Position numbers and translations under genes: made by a program. DNA of 64,000 nucleotides, taken from NCBI RefSeq assembly GCF_003573695.1, contig NC_039363.1, positions 159,242,406 through 159,306,405 on the forward strand. Reading direction: 5' to 3'. Shown piece by piece: positions 24,095-34,987 of this stretch; position 1 is the stretch's first letter; every line of letters starts with the position of its first letter. The notes beneath the pieces were generated by a model, which worked only from the letters and a program-made list of their open reading frames with translations, did not search any database and was not told the DNA's origin. This DNA is from Papaver somniferum (Eukaryota > Streptophyta > Magnoliopsida > Ranunculales > Papaveraceae).

Positions 24095-26461
24095 TGAAAA
24101 AGCGTGGGTACAACAACCACACCTAATATTTCGCTTAGAAATCTGTATGGACAAACTCCAATATACTTTCTAGAGAATCAACTAGACACACAGACTCAAT
24201 CTAGATAAAAAGTATATCAAAGAGTTTATATCTCAATCTATCGATTTGATATATACTCAAGCAAATAGAAATCTGCGAGTCTTTATCAAATACTAGAGAG
24301 ATAAATTGGATGGTACCAAAGACCAATATCCAAGTGTCAATCAATTTAAATCAACAACCGAAATGTCGGATATTCTAATTGATTGAACAACGCAGAACCT
24401 GTGATATTTCAATTATATAACAAAATATAATGCGGATAAGAAATAACACAGACACCAAAATTTTGTCAACGAGGAAACTGCAAATGCAGAAAAACCTCGG
24501 GACCTAGTTCAGGTTGAACACACACTGTATTAAGACGCTACAGAAATAGCCTACTCCAAACTAACTTTGGTCTGGACTGTAGTTGAACCCCAATCAATCT
24601 CACACTGATCCAAGGTACAATTATGCTCCTACGTCTCTGATCCCAGCAGGATACTACACACTTGATTCCCTTAGCTGATCTCACCCACAACTAAGAGTTT
24701 CTACGACCCAAAGTCGAAGATTTTAATAAACAAATCTGTATCACACAGGAAAGTCTACGGTAATAGATAAATCTGTCTCCCACGAATATACCTACGAGTT
24801 TTGTTCCGTCTTTTGATAAATCAAGGTGTACAGGACAATTGATAACCCGGACTTATATTCCCGAAGAACAGCCTAGTATTATCAATCACCTCACAATAAT
24901 ATTAATCGACGCGGCGAAAGAAGATATTGTGGAATCACAAACGATGAGACGGAGATGTTTGTGATTACTTTTTATATTGCCCTATCGGATATATAATCTC
25001 AAGCCAATTCTTTCAATTGAACTCGTACCATAGAAAATGGCAAGATCAGATCACACAACTACGAGAAAGTAGTATCGGTATGGATTCACAATACCATTGA
25101 AGTCTTTAAGTCGTTAACATGGTTTAGAATAAGAAACCAAAGATTAAAGGAGAATAAACTATAGCTTAGCAAAACTAGTATCACACGTAAAGTGTGGGGA
25201 TTAGGTTTCCCAGTTGCTAGAGTTCTCCCTTATATAGTCTTCCAAATCATGGTTTGCAATTAATGTTAGCTTGGTAACAAAGCATTCAATATTCACCGTT
25301 AGATGAAAACCTGATTAGATTCAAGATAATATCTTTCAACCATTGGATCGAAAACATAGCTTGTTACACACAAATGAAATACACGTTTTAGGTTTGTGTA
25401 ACCGTACCCAAACTTGTACATTTGTTGGTTCAACAATAATTAACCAAATGGTTAGCCATATGAGCATTTTCATATCAACCATATTCTTATTCACCATAAC
25501 TAGTTCAAATGAATCAAATGAACTAGTTAGAGAGTTGTTCAATTGCTTAGATCTTATGTAACTACACAGGACACAGTCGGAGCCGAAACGATTTGATTCA
25601 CTCGAATCGGTTCATGAACTTTATAGCCACAGTTTGCAAAAGCATTCCTTAGTTTATATAAACATGAGTTCAAGAACAATCGGTTTTAGATATAACCAAC
25701 TCAAGTTCGCGGAATGGGTTCGCGTACTTAAGTTCCCGAAAGGATTTCACAAACTCCAGCAGATTTTCTCGGGTCGAGAACTTCCGACAGTTCACGGACT
25801 GGGTTCTCGGACTTATCTCACGCCACTATTCATGTTCTCTTGATCAAGAAAGTTCGCAAACTTCGGTTCAAGGAATAAGAACTTATACATATATGTGTTT
25901 CTACAATAATGCTTATATCCATCGATGGTTATATAATCTAAACTCTCGTTTCAATCATTGAAATATTCTCAGAGGACGTTATATAGTTGTTATTCACAAA
26001 CCATTTTTCGTCAGAGCAATTTTCAAAGTGATTGAAACATAACATGAATTTCGTCACTAGGTAAAGATGAATTTGGCTAAAGCGAAAGCTTACCAACACA
26101 TATTTCGATAAATAGATAGACGAGATAAACTTGGCTCGAAATACCAAATGTGTATAATTAAAGTCTATATAGCAAAACGAATTTTGTCTCAAGATAGGAG
26201 ATAAATAGACTTTTGAGTGATAGATAATTTCAAGTCTCTACATACCTTTTAGTCGATGAAGTTCCACTAGTTCCTTGAGTAGTTCTTCGTCTTGTATGAT
26301 GATTCCCATGGAGTTCTTGAGCTCAACTACACTTTCTATCCTAGTCCGAGACCTTAGCTATAGTAGACTATAAATCAAGACTTATAATTTTGACAACTAA
26401 CATTGACAAACATGCTTGAGATAGCAACGCATGCGAGTTTCGACCGAGCAATGCTCTAACA
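24095..26461 (-). repeat. 5' LTR of element N
   Basis: 2367 bp, homologous throughout to 18023-20404. Followed by TSD ggtat. Confidence 0.92.
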
Positions 26462-26466
26462 GGTAT

Positions 26467-27522
26467 GGGTGAAGATTTCATCCTAGGAAACAATATTTTT
26501 ACATTCATTTAAAGAAATTACAATTCATAAACTTGTTTTGTGAATCGAAAGGGAAATCGCTAGGCTTATTGGCGTTGTTATTCATTGCAAATCTTTGGAT
26601 TACCAATATGTGTTTTCAGTATAACCGCTCATAACTTGTTTATGTATCTAGGTAAAACTATTCACAATGCCCGACTTATGCATCGGTATGACTTTTATTA
26701 GTGAAACCAATCTTAAGTAATCATCTGAGATGGTATGATCGATATTTCTAATTGGTGTGACCATTCCTAGTCATTGGGTAACCGATCCTAGAACTTGGTG
26801 GGACTAATCACAAGATGTGTAATCGATCCTTATAGTAGGTTAACAAGTTTTAGTAATTGGTGTAACGATCTTATAACTTGTACAACCGATCATAAGTAGG
26901 TACCATAAATAGTGGTAACCGATCCTGGTACTTAGTTAAAAAAGTTCTGGAAACTATTGTGACCGATCCTAGTAGGCACTTGGAGGTAGAACCGAACTTG
27001 TGTTTGGTAGAACCGTTAAACCCATGAATGGTGATTGAATGTTTTTGATCAATCACATAGTTCTTGGAAATCATATGAACCAATTCTAAACTCGTTTGGA
27101 AGTGTGGAAAATGGTTCCAAGATTGTAGATATGAAAAAAGATTTACAAAATAAAGATGTCGACATACTTTTACTTTTCTATTTTCGTAATTATAATTGTT
27201 TTTATTATACTTAGAAGTAAAATACAGAAACGTTAATTCCTAATTACTTGATAGCAATCCTATAGTGTTTGGTTAAGTCCGAACCTATTATCAAGTAATC
27301 ATACTTCGTTGTTATATTGCCTCAATCTTCTATCCATAGTCAATCGCGCAAGTTATCTTGTTGTCGTATTGTCTCGATCTTGTATCCATAAACGATCACA
27401 TGAAGTGTGAACCGATTCATTGTATTGTCTCGACTCAGTCCATAGACAATCACATTCAGGGAAAGGACTTATAAGTGGAAAATTTTTAGATTGAGGTATG
27501 TTTGGGTACCCTCGTCTTTTCA
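26467..27522 (+). repeat. Left LTR of A, part after element N (with 1.1-kb deletion)
   Basis: Collinear with 31711-33909 of the right LTR, except that sequence equivalent to 32421-33556 is missing at 27170/27171, next to short cttt microhomology. The related LTR at 41828-44840 has the long form, so this is a deletion. The cluster of gtaaccgatcctagt-like motifs is at 26710-27030. Confidence 0.88.
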
Positions 27523-27524
27523 AT

Positions 27525-27536
27525 TGGTATCAGAGC
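27525..27536 (+). other. Primer-binding site of element A
   Basis: TGGTATCAGAGC, two bases after the LTR end ...TTTTCA. Complement of the 3' end of plant initiator tRNA-Met, as in many Ty1/copia elements. Confidence 0.92.
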
Positions 27537-27601
27537 AGGCAAACACGAAAAGATCTAACAATCTGTGTTTGGTGCGATTCAACCTATAAGAAATAAATCT
27601 A

Positions 27602-29014
27602 ATGAGTGATTCAGTTAACGTACCACCAAGATTTAATGGGACTAACTATCCATTATGGAAATCTACTATGAAAGATTTTTTTCAATCCCGAGATTTTCGT
27701 ACTTGGTTATTAATCGAAGACGGATTCGAACAACCGATGGATTATTCGGAAACAGAGTTTAAACGCTTAGCGTTCTATACTCAGAAAGAAAGAGTTCTTG
27801 CAAAGCAGAATTCTGATGGTTTGAATGCCATCATACATGCAGTTAGTCATGATCTTCTACATCATGTGCTGACATGTAAAAATTCTAAAGAAGCATGGTA
27901 AGTTCTTGAGACTGTATTTGAGGGAGATGATTCCTAAAAAGAAGTAAGACTTCTTTCCCTTTCGTTTGAATGGGAACACCTCAAAATGGATGATAATGAT
28001 ACCTTAGAGGAGTTTAATCCTAAACTTTCTAAGATTGTTAATGCATCTTTCTTTCTTGGAAAGGATATACCTGAAAAGGAAATAGTATGCAAAATTCTCA
28101 GATCGTTACCATCGAGATATGAGTTTAAGAAACATGTCATAATGGAAGCCAATAATCTTTCTATACTTTCTCGAAGCTCTCTTGTAGGAAAGTTAAAGAT
28201 CTTTGATAAAGAAACTCTACTGAAAAGCCAAAATGTTGGATATGATATCTCAGCTATAACAAGTCAATCTTCGAAAGAAGTATGTATAAATAAGACTGAG
28301 AAACGTTGTCAAGAGGATGAACTACTTAACTCAACAATTATTCTTCTAACACAACGGATTAAGGATGTTTTATTGAAAGATAACCCTAATCCTGATAAAG
28401 AAATCCAATGTTTCAAGTGCCGTAAATTCGGACATATTGGAAAATATTGTTCAAGCAGAAGAACTCAGAAGTGAAACAAGGCGCATGTCTCTACTCTTGA
28501 TGATATTCCGGAGGAAGAACCCTATGGAGGAATATCTAACTGTAATGCACTTCTTACCAACTCTAACAGTGTTGAATCCTGTGAGTCTAATCAACTCCTA
28601 GAAAAACTTGAGTTGGTAATTAAGGAAAATAAAAGGTTAAGCCTAGAACTTGAAAACCTTTTGAAATTCCTATCAGATAAAACCCGAATGGTGAAATCTG
28701 AGCAAGAAAAATTGGTTGAAAAACCAAAAGGGTCAGAAACTAGTTTTTCTAACAATATAAGTTCTTCATGTGGAGGAAATAAACACACTACAATCTTCCA
28801 TGGAAATCTCCAACAAAATAAATTTATCAAGGCACTTCGCAAGGGTGTAAATATTTTGAAGGCTGATAAGTTTATTAGATCTCAGAAGGAAATTGCAAAC
28901 TCTTGCAATTACAAGAGAAAGAAAGAACGTAAGAAAACACAATCTACTGTGTTTATAAGTCATCCTAAGGATTGTGTTGAAGAATGCATCCTCACTTGTT
29001 GCCCAAAATTCTGA
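27602..29014 (+). pseudogene. gag: Copia-type gag (UBN2 family) of element A, with in-frame stops
   Basis: One reading frame runs from ATG 27602 to 29014 (about 470 codons) with stops at 27899, near 27934 and at 28472. The N-terminus (PPRFNGTNYPLWKSTMKDFF) is the start typical of plant UBN2/DUF4219 gag. The central block (LRSLPSRYEFKKHVIME) is the UBN2 helical region. A CCHC zinc knuckle CFKCRKFGHIGKYC lies at about 28408-28451 and would bind element RNA. After it comes a Lys/Glu/Leu-rich segment (28600-28730), probably a coiled coil, and a basic stretch (YKRKKERKKTQS). No protease or pol follows. Element D has a more decayed copy. Confidence 0.85.
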
Positions 29015-29183
29015 CTGTGATGAGGCATAAATCTGGGCAGGTTGTACATATTCCTTAAGTGAAAATAATAGATATCTTTTACTTTTGGGAAAATATATTC
29101 GGTTTCCATAAACCAAATTATATCTTGAATTTCTCCCATCTTATATACTTCCTTCTTGTCCGAAAGAATACTATTTTGTTTCG

Positions 29184-29483
29184 ATGGAGAAATCGGTAAA
29201 AGAAGAGGCATCTCTTAATGATTTAACACTCTGTGCATCAGTTATGACTGAAACTCATGATATCTCTCTTCATGATAATCCTCAAGATTCTCTAAGAAAA
29301 CAGATTCTTACTGTTAGAGGTTCCATTAGATATCATGAGCTGATGATAAAGGATTCAAAAGAAGTGCTAGCTGATATTCATTATCAACTGTTTGAGATGA
29401 AAAAATTGTCTACTGGAAAAGGAAGTGCTCAGAAGAATTTGAATCCCGTTTTCGAAAGCAATCTTCACAAGACTTGCGATTAG
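29184..29483 (+). CDS. Small ORF2 of element A, 99 aa, unknown
   Basis: An uninterrupted ORF lies 170 bp after gag in a different frame. The product is hydrophilic and probably helical (HELMIKDSKEVLADIHYQLFEMKKL). No family recognised. Its place matches the small ORF of element N. It could be a relic of a longer reading frame. Confidence 0.4.
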   Translation: MEKSVKEEASLNDLTLCASVMTETHDISLHDNPQDSLRKQILTVRGSIRYHELMIKDSKEVLADIHYQLFEMKKLSTGKGSAQKNLNPVFESNLHKTCD

Positions 29484-31262
29484 AAGGAAAATAGACTTTT
29501 GTTTTTGATTTCTTTCATTAATTGTATAAGGTCTATTATGAATAAAACTATCTATTATTTATTAATAAAATTATTATTAATAATTTTTCTTGTGATAGTT
29601 TTTCGATTACATAGCCTGTGCTTGAATGCTTTATATTATTGATATATGTTTATGGGATGATTGATTTCGGTTTTCATAACCTTAATATTCGATCTCATAT
29701 TGTGTGAACCCTTATGGTTTGGGTGACTTTTTGGTTTATCAGGATTAAGTTCTAGCCCATGTTGGTAGGCTTTATCAAAGGATCATAAGGGGTTCCGATT
29801 GAAACTCATGTGTGAAAAAGTCACAATATGTTGAATCGTTTTTGGTTTAGAATAAAAGCATATGTGTTCGGGTTTTCAACCTTTGCTTTTGCATTAGTTA
29901 AAACCGATTTTCAACCTTTCTCTGGTAAAGGATGCCTTTTGTTTTGTTCTTTTGTCTTGCGATAGGATAAAAACATTAACTGGGGGGAGTTCTAATGTAA
30001 ACTTGCGCTTAATGACATATCTTTTGGGGGTGAAGAGGATGCGGAATTTGAGGTAACGAATTTGTTAGTTAATCGTTTTCCTGTTTAAGAAAAGCTTGAT
30101 TTTATTGCATATCTTTTGCTTTTGCTTAACAAAATTTCGGTACAATTGATGTTTATTCCATTATTTGTGTATGGATATGGGTGTAATTCAATTTTTTCCG
30201 GTTGAGAAAAACTATTGTTATCTTGCTTTATTGTTTGGTATCAATTTTTTAGGCTTAACGAAATTTCGGTGCAATTTGCGGTGCTTTAATGTCTATGTTT
30301 GTTTCAATTGCTTCCGGTTGAGGTAAATAATTATGCAAGTTGATTTATTTGGTTTGTATAAATTGTTTATGGCTGAAAAAAAAAGGTTTTCGGGATCAAT
30401 TGTTTAGTCCAATTCGATTCCGGATAAGAGAAACTAAGTTACTTCTTATCTTAGTTAGACTTATCAAAGTGGAGGATTTGGTTATTCAAGTCTAATCGAA
30501 TGCCTTAACAAGAAATATTATTTAACTAACCTAGTACTTGTGTTGTTTAAAGTGAAAGGTCTAAGTTATTGTTCGAATAATTAGAACCTGATGAGAAAAA
30601 TAAAGTTAATTCTGATCTTTATTTTTATTATCAAACAAGCGATTGTATTTGTATAATCAGTTTAGCAAAATAACTAAGTTGTTTAGTCAATTTTTGATTT
30701 GCTAAACTATTAGGGAAAATTGCTTCGGGCAATTGTTTCCTTGGTAACATATCAAAATAAAATTACTTTGTAATTTCGGTTTTGATATTGGCTATCTAAA
30801 ATGGTGTGTGGAACCCTCGTGCTTAACTCTTATAGGTTGCAAGTCTTTTAAGATTTGTAAGATCCTTTAGGTTTGTCCTTTATTTGCTCGTACCTTTGTC
30901 ATTTTGTGACAAAAAGGGGAGAAACCTATGGAGTAAACAAGTGATTTGGTATCACTAAGGAAAGGACAATGGTGCTTAAACATTATATCTAACGAAAGAG
31001 TAAAGCATAGACTAGGGGGTAACATATCATATTGATACTTGTGGTTATCTTAACTAGAAAGGGAATAACAAAGACGTGTGGATTGAAAATCTACCTATCT
31101 TACCTTGAGGGAGAGTATTAGCTTTGTTATTATAATGTCAACAACGGCATTTATGGATTGAATATATGCAGGTTAGTGTGCTGTTGAAACTTGGAATCAA
31201 GCGTATGTATAATGAATTCTTGTAATTTTTTTATCCATATGTTGTAAGAGTTTTTTCACCAA
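29484..31262. other. Long non-coding 3' internal region of A
   Basis: AT-rich with no credible coding sequence. The last ~260 bp (from about 31010) matches the region before the LTR in element D (41520-41827) and in the array units, so it is the conserved 3' end of the family. Confidence 0.7.
30060..30450. repeat. Degenerate ~115-bp tandem repeats in the A 3' internal region
   Basis: Three diverged units share 'ggcttaacgaaatttcggtgcaatt' type sequence and 'ttccggttgag(g/a)aaa'. Clear copies are near 30125-30205, 30250-30325 and 30385-30430. Confidence 0.6.
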
Positions 31263-31274
31263 AATTGAAAAAGG
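31263..31274 (+). other. Polypurine tract of element A (damaged)
   Basis: aattgaaaaaggg stands where the relatives have gacaaagggggaaat. The first bases of the LTR (TGTT) are missing, so a small deletion spans the PPT/LTR border. Confidence 0.65.
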
Positions 31275-33909
31275 GAGAGCATTGCTCGATTGAACCCACC
31301 AAGCGTTGGTATGTCAAGTTTGGTTGTCAAATTTTAGTGAACCACAACTCATTTAAAGAGTCGCTTGATTATTTACTAGAGTCAACTTCGTATAGGTTAT
31401 CTAGAAAGTTATTAGGATATGAGACTTACAAGTATTACTCGAAGACTTGAAGAATGTGAATAAGTAAAGAGCTACAACGACGACATCATCCTTCCTCTTT
31501 AGGTTAGTAATATTTTGACTTGAACTGTTTCATTCCTAACGTATATTTCAAGTCGTGCTATATTGAAAACATAACTGCGAAGCTGTGAATGATTATATTA
31601 TAGTTAGACGTACTATTAAGGAATTATAATACGAAGTATAACACCTATCTTTTGAACTTCGTATATAAGACATCAACATAATCGTATGAATGCTATTATG
31701 CTTATGTATGGGTATGAGTGAAGATTTCTTCCTAGGAAACAATGTTTTTATATTCGTTTAAAGGAAATACAATTCATAAACTTGTTTTGTGAATCAAAAG
31801 GAAATCCCTAGGCTTATTGGTATTGTTATTCATTGCAAACCTTTGGATTACCAATATGTGTGTTTAGTATAACCGCTCATAACTTCTTTATGTATCTTGG
31901 TAAAATTATTCACAATGCCTGACTTATGTAACGGTATGACTTTTATTAGTGAAACCAATCTTAAGTAATCACCTGAGATGGTATGATCGATATTTGTAAT
32001 TGGTGTGACCATTCCTATTCATTGGGTAACCGATACTAGAACTTGGTGGGACTAATCACAAGATGTGTAATCGATCCTTGTAGTTGGTTAACAAGTTTCA
32101 GTAATTGGTGTAACCGATCCTATAACTTGTGCAACCGATCACAAGTAAGTACCATAAATAGTGGTAACTGATCCTGGTTCTTAGTTAACAAAGTTTTGGA
32201 AACTATTGTGACCGATCCTAGCAGCCACTTGGAGGTAGAACTGAACTTGTGTTTGGTAGAACCGTTAAACCCATGAATGGTGATTGAATTTTTTTGATCA
32301 ATCACTTAGTTCTTCGAAATCAGATGAACCAATTCTAAACTCGTTTGGAAGTGTGGAAAATCGGTTCCAAGATTGTAAATATGAAAAAGGATTTACAAAG
32401 GAAAGACATCGACATACTTTGAACATGTGTAGTAATTCTTATCTATTATTGTTCAAAGATATTCCTTATTAACTAAAGGAGAATCCCGGATAGACATAAA
32501 TTGAGAATCTTTTAATTAAGGCTTTTAGTTTTATAGGCTTTTAATTTCCAGCAATTAAATGCATATATTTAGAAAATAAAAATTGGTGATGTGCATTTAC
32601 TAATTGGAGATTTTCTACTGAGATTTCGGTCAATATTTGGACAGAGCATTCCCGGAATTATGAAAACCGTTTTTTGCTTTATTGCCTATCATTGAGAATA
32701 TTCGGTTTTGGAAATTCCTTGGTGTCCAAACTTCCTTGGTCTATAAATATTGAAGTTTGCATTTTGATTGACTAACAGTTGTTGAACTTTGATTGCACCT
32801 AGTTTGTTTATGCTTAAGAATCTTCTCTTCTGATATAAGATTCACTCAAACTAGATCGGAGTATCGATGGGGATCTTTAGACTGTTTGTAGCTCTAAAGA
32901 CGTCTTGTGATAATCTATCGTTAACAGACTCCGTTCTGTGTGTGATTGATCACAATAGATTCAAGTTATTTGTGTGCAGGTGTTTATGGAATATCTAAGA
33001 AGATTTGAAGACAAAGAAGATTTCTTATTTGAGTTCATAATCTTTGGTGTGCACAAAACTTGATCGGATGGGGATCCAACTATAATCGGTTTATCTTTTG
33101 ATAGATTGGATTGATTAGTTGCTTAGATCGGCATCAATACATTTATTTGTGATTAATAATATTGATTGCATAGTCTAAAAAATTACCTTGGTAGTTGTTA
33201 AATAGATTAATCTAAGAACCCGACAAAAGAGTTTATTGGGATAAACGGAAGAGCCTTTTGTCAAACTCATATCACGTTGTTTGAAAAGAGTTGTTACCGA
33301 ACAGATTTGTTGTTCCTTTACTGTTTGGAATATGAACCAAAGGAATTGTTCCAAGTGCGTGAATTATTGTAAGTTGGAGGCGCAGGGATACTGAGGGAAC
33401 TAGGTGAACTATAGGTTTAGTTGCTTGGTCTCAACTATACGAAATTGGTTTAGATTTTGTATATCGGCTTAATTCTGAGAGTATTCAATTCTGGAAAAGG
33501 TTCCGGGGTTTTTATGCATTTGCGGTTTCCTCGTTAACAAAATCTTGATGTGTCTTTTAATTTTCTATTTCCGAAATTATAATTGTTTTTATTCTACTTT
33601 TAAGTAAAATACAGAAACGTTAATTCCTTATTACTTGATAGCAATCTTATAGTGTTTGGTTAAGTCCGAACCTATTATCAAGTATTCATACTTTGTTGTT
33701 GTATTGTCTTGATATTGTATCCATAGTCAATCACGCAAGTTATCTTGTTGTCGTATTGTCTCGATCTTGTATCCATAGGCGATCACACGAAGTGTGAACC
33801 GATTAGTTGTATTGTCACGACTCAGTCCATAGACAATCACTTTCGGAGAAAGGACTTATAGGTGGAAAAGTTTTAGATTGAGGTATATTTGGGTACCCTC
33901 GTCTTTTCA
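31275..33909 (+). repeat. Right (3') LTR of element A
   Basis: About 2635 bp, from AGAGCATTGCTCG to ...GTCTTTTCA, followed by TSD accgt. It retains the ~1.1 kb missing from the left LTR. The motif cluster is at about 31970-32270. Confidence 0.92.
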
Positions 33910-33914
33910 ACCGT

Positions 33915-34987
33915 GCTTCCTTTTCATGTGAATGGATATCACATCCACAATGATATTTAACACATTTAAACCTAATAACAACTCAAAGTACGGGAAACAA
34001 CAATAATGATTGAGGATATGGCCGCGAACTTGTAACTTTCCATTCGATATTCCCCTTGCATATCACGTGTGTTGTTTGGTGGATTCTATACATCAACCAA
34101 GTATGCATAGTTGTATTCCCAAACATGTAGAAGAAGCATGCATACATTGCCACAACAAAGAAATCCCAAAGTCGTGCTTGTTAGCCGAGGAGGCTTTATC
34201 TCCAATTGATGGCATGTGTAACGTGATGGGACGCGCCGTAGTAGTCGCAATCTGGGAATATCACGTGTGCTAACTTCATATTCACTGTTTCCTGGTTCCG
34301 TGAAGGGATTTCCAAAATCCGAAAATTACAGAAGACGAAACTTCTTCCAGAGATCTCGTCAGGAAAAGAGAAGTGGTGGTTGAGAGACTGTCTTATCATT
34401 GAAGTAGGCTGCTCTTCGGGATATGGAAGTTGCTTGCTCTAAGAAGAATGTGTTGTTGCTTGATGCTTTCCCTTGAATATCTTGTTCTTCCTTTTCCTTT
34501 TCCTTTAGATATTCCCTTCTTCGATATTTTTTGAAAGATATAAGATGTCTCTTTCATGGTTTGATTTTTTCTGGTTTCGAACTAGTGGGTAATGGTTTTG
34601 TGGGGATTTTGAGTTTACTCGAGACTTTGCCTTGAAATGATTCAGGAGTATTTTTTTTTGTTTTTTGAAAGGAAATGATGCTTCGATTAACTGATAAATT
34701 AAAACCCTAATTATGAATGCAAGCAGTGCAATCATTTTGAAGGAATTACAAATATTGCATAAAAAGGGAAACTGCTAGAGGAAATACTAAAAAGAACGCT
34801 GGAGGAAAACACAGCACGATATCTTAGGTATTGAAGGGTTTGAGCCACCGGGCGTGTATTAATACGCTTTCTAGCTTGTCAGCATTGATGAGCTTGCAGT
34901 AACCACCCAAGATAACTTCTGCCACTAGGTAAGGCTCGTATTTTCCTTCTGCGGAATCGAGCGGAGAAGGTTGAGAAGCAATCATTA
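33915..34987. other. Internal region of G downstream of the protease remnant
   Basis: This is the continuation of G after the A insertion. It is mostly non-coding: the plus-strand open frame at 34010-34273 and the minus-strand ones have no recognisable features. In an autonomous relative this area would hold reverse transcriptase and integrase, which are absent. Confidence 0.6.

Larger units (their letters stand above)
18023..26461 (-). mobile_element. Element N, non-autonomous LTR retrotransposon nested in the left LTR of A
   Basis: LTRs at 18023-20404 and 24095-26461 are flanked by TSD GGTAT (18018-18022, 26462-26466). On the minus strand the LTR begins TGTTAGAG. A PBS identical to that of A (TGGTATCAGAGC) and a PPT (gacaaagggggagatt) mark the orientation. 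The LTR termini resemble those of A, so N belongs to a related group. The internal region of 3.69 kb encodes proteins that I do not recognise, and I see no gag zinc knuckle or pol motif. Confidence 0.93.
17580..33909 (+). mobile_element. Copia-like element A, non-autonomous, nested in G
   Basis: TSD ACCGT flanks it at 17575-17579 and 33910-33914. The left LTR starts TGTTAGAGAATTGC at 17580 and ends at 27522; it is interrupted by element N (18023-26466 with one TSD) and lacks ~1.1 kb. The right LTR is 31275-33909. The internal region (27523-31274, ~3.75 kb) has a tRNA-Met-type PBS, a decayed UBN2 gag with a zinc knuckle, a second small ORF and a long non-coding 3' part. No protease, integrase or reverse transcriptase was seen. 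Confidence 0.93.

Noticed and set aside
27525..27536. Possible tRNA gene fragment
   Set aside because: It is the primer-binding site; the flanks do not form a tRNA cloverleaf.
34010..34273. Plus-strand ORF of 87 codons with many Cys and His
   Set aside because: Cys/His spacing fits no zinc-finger pattern, and the stretch is decayed internal sequence of G on the opposite strand.
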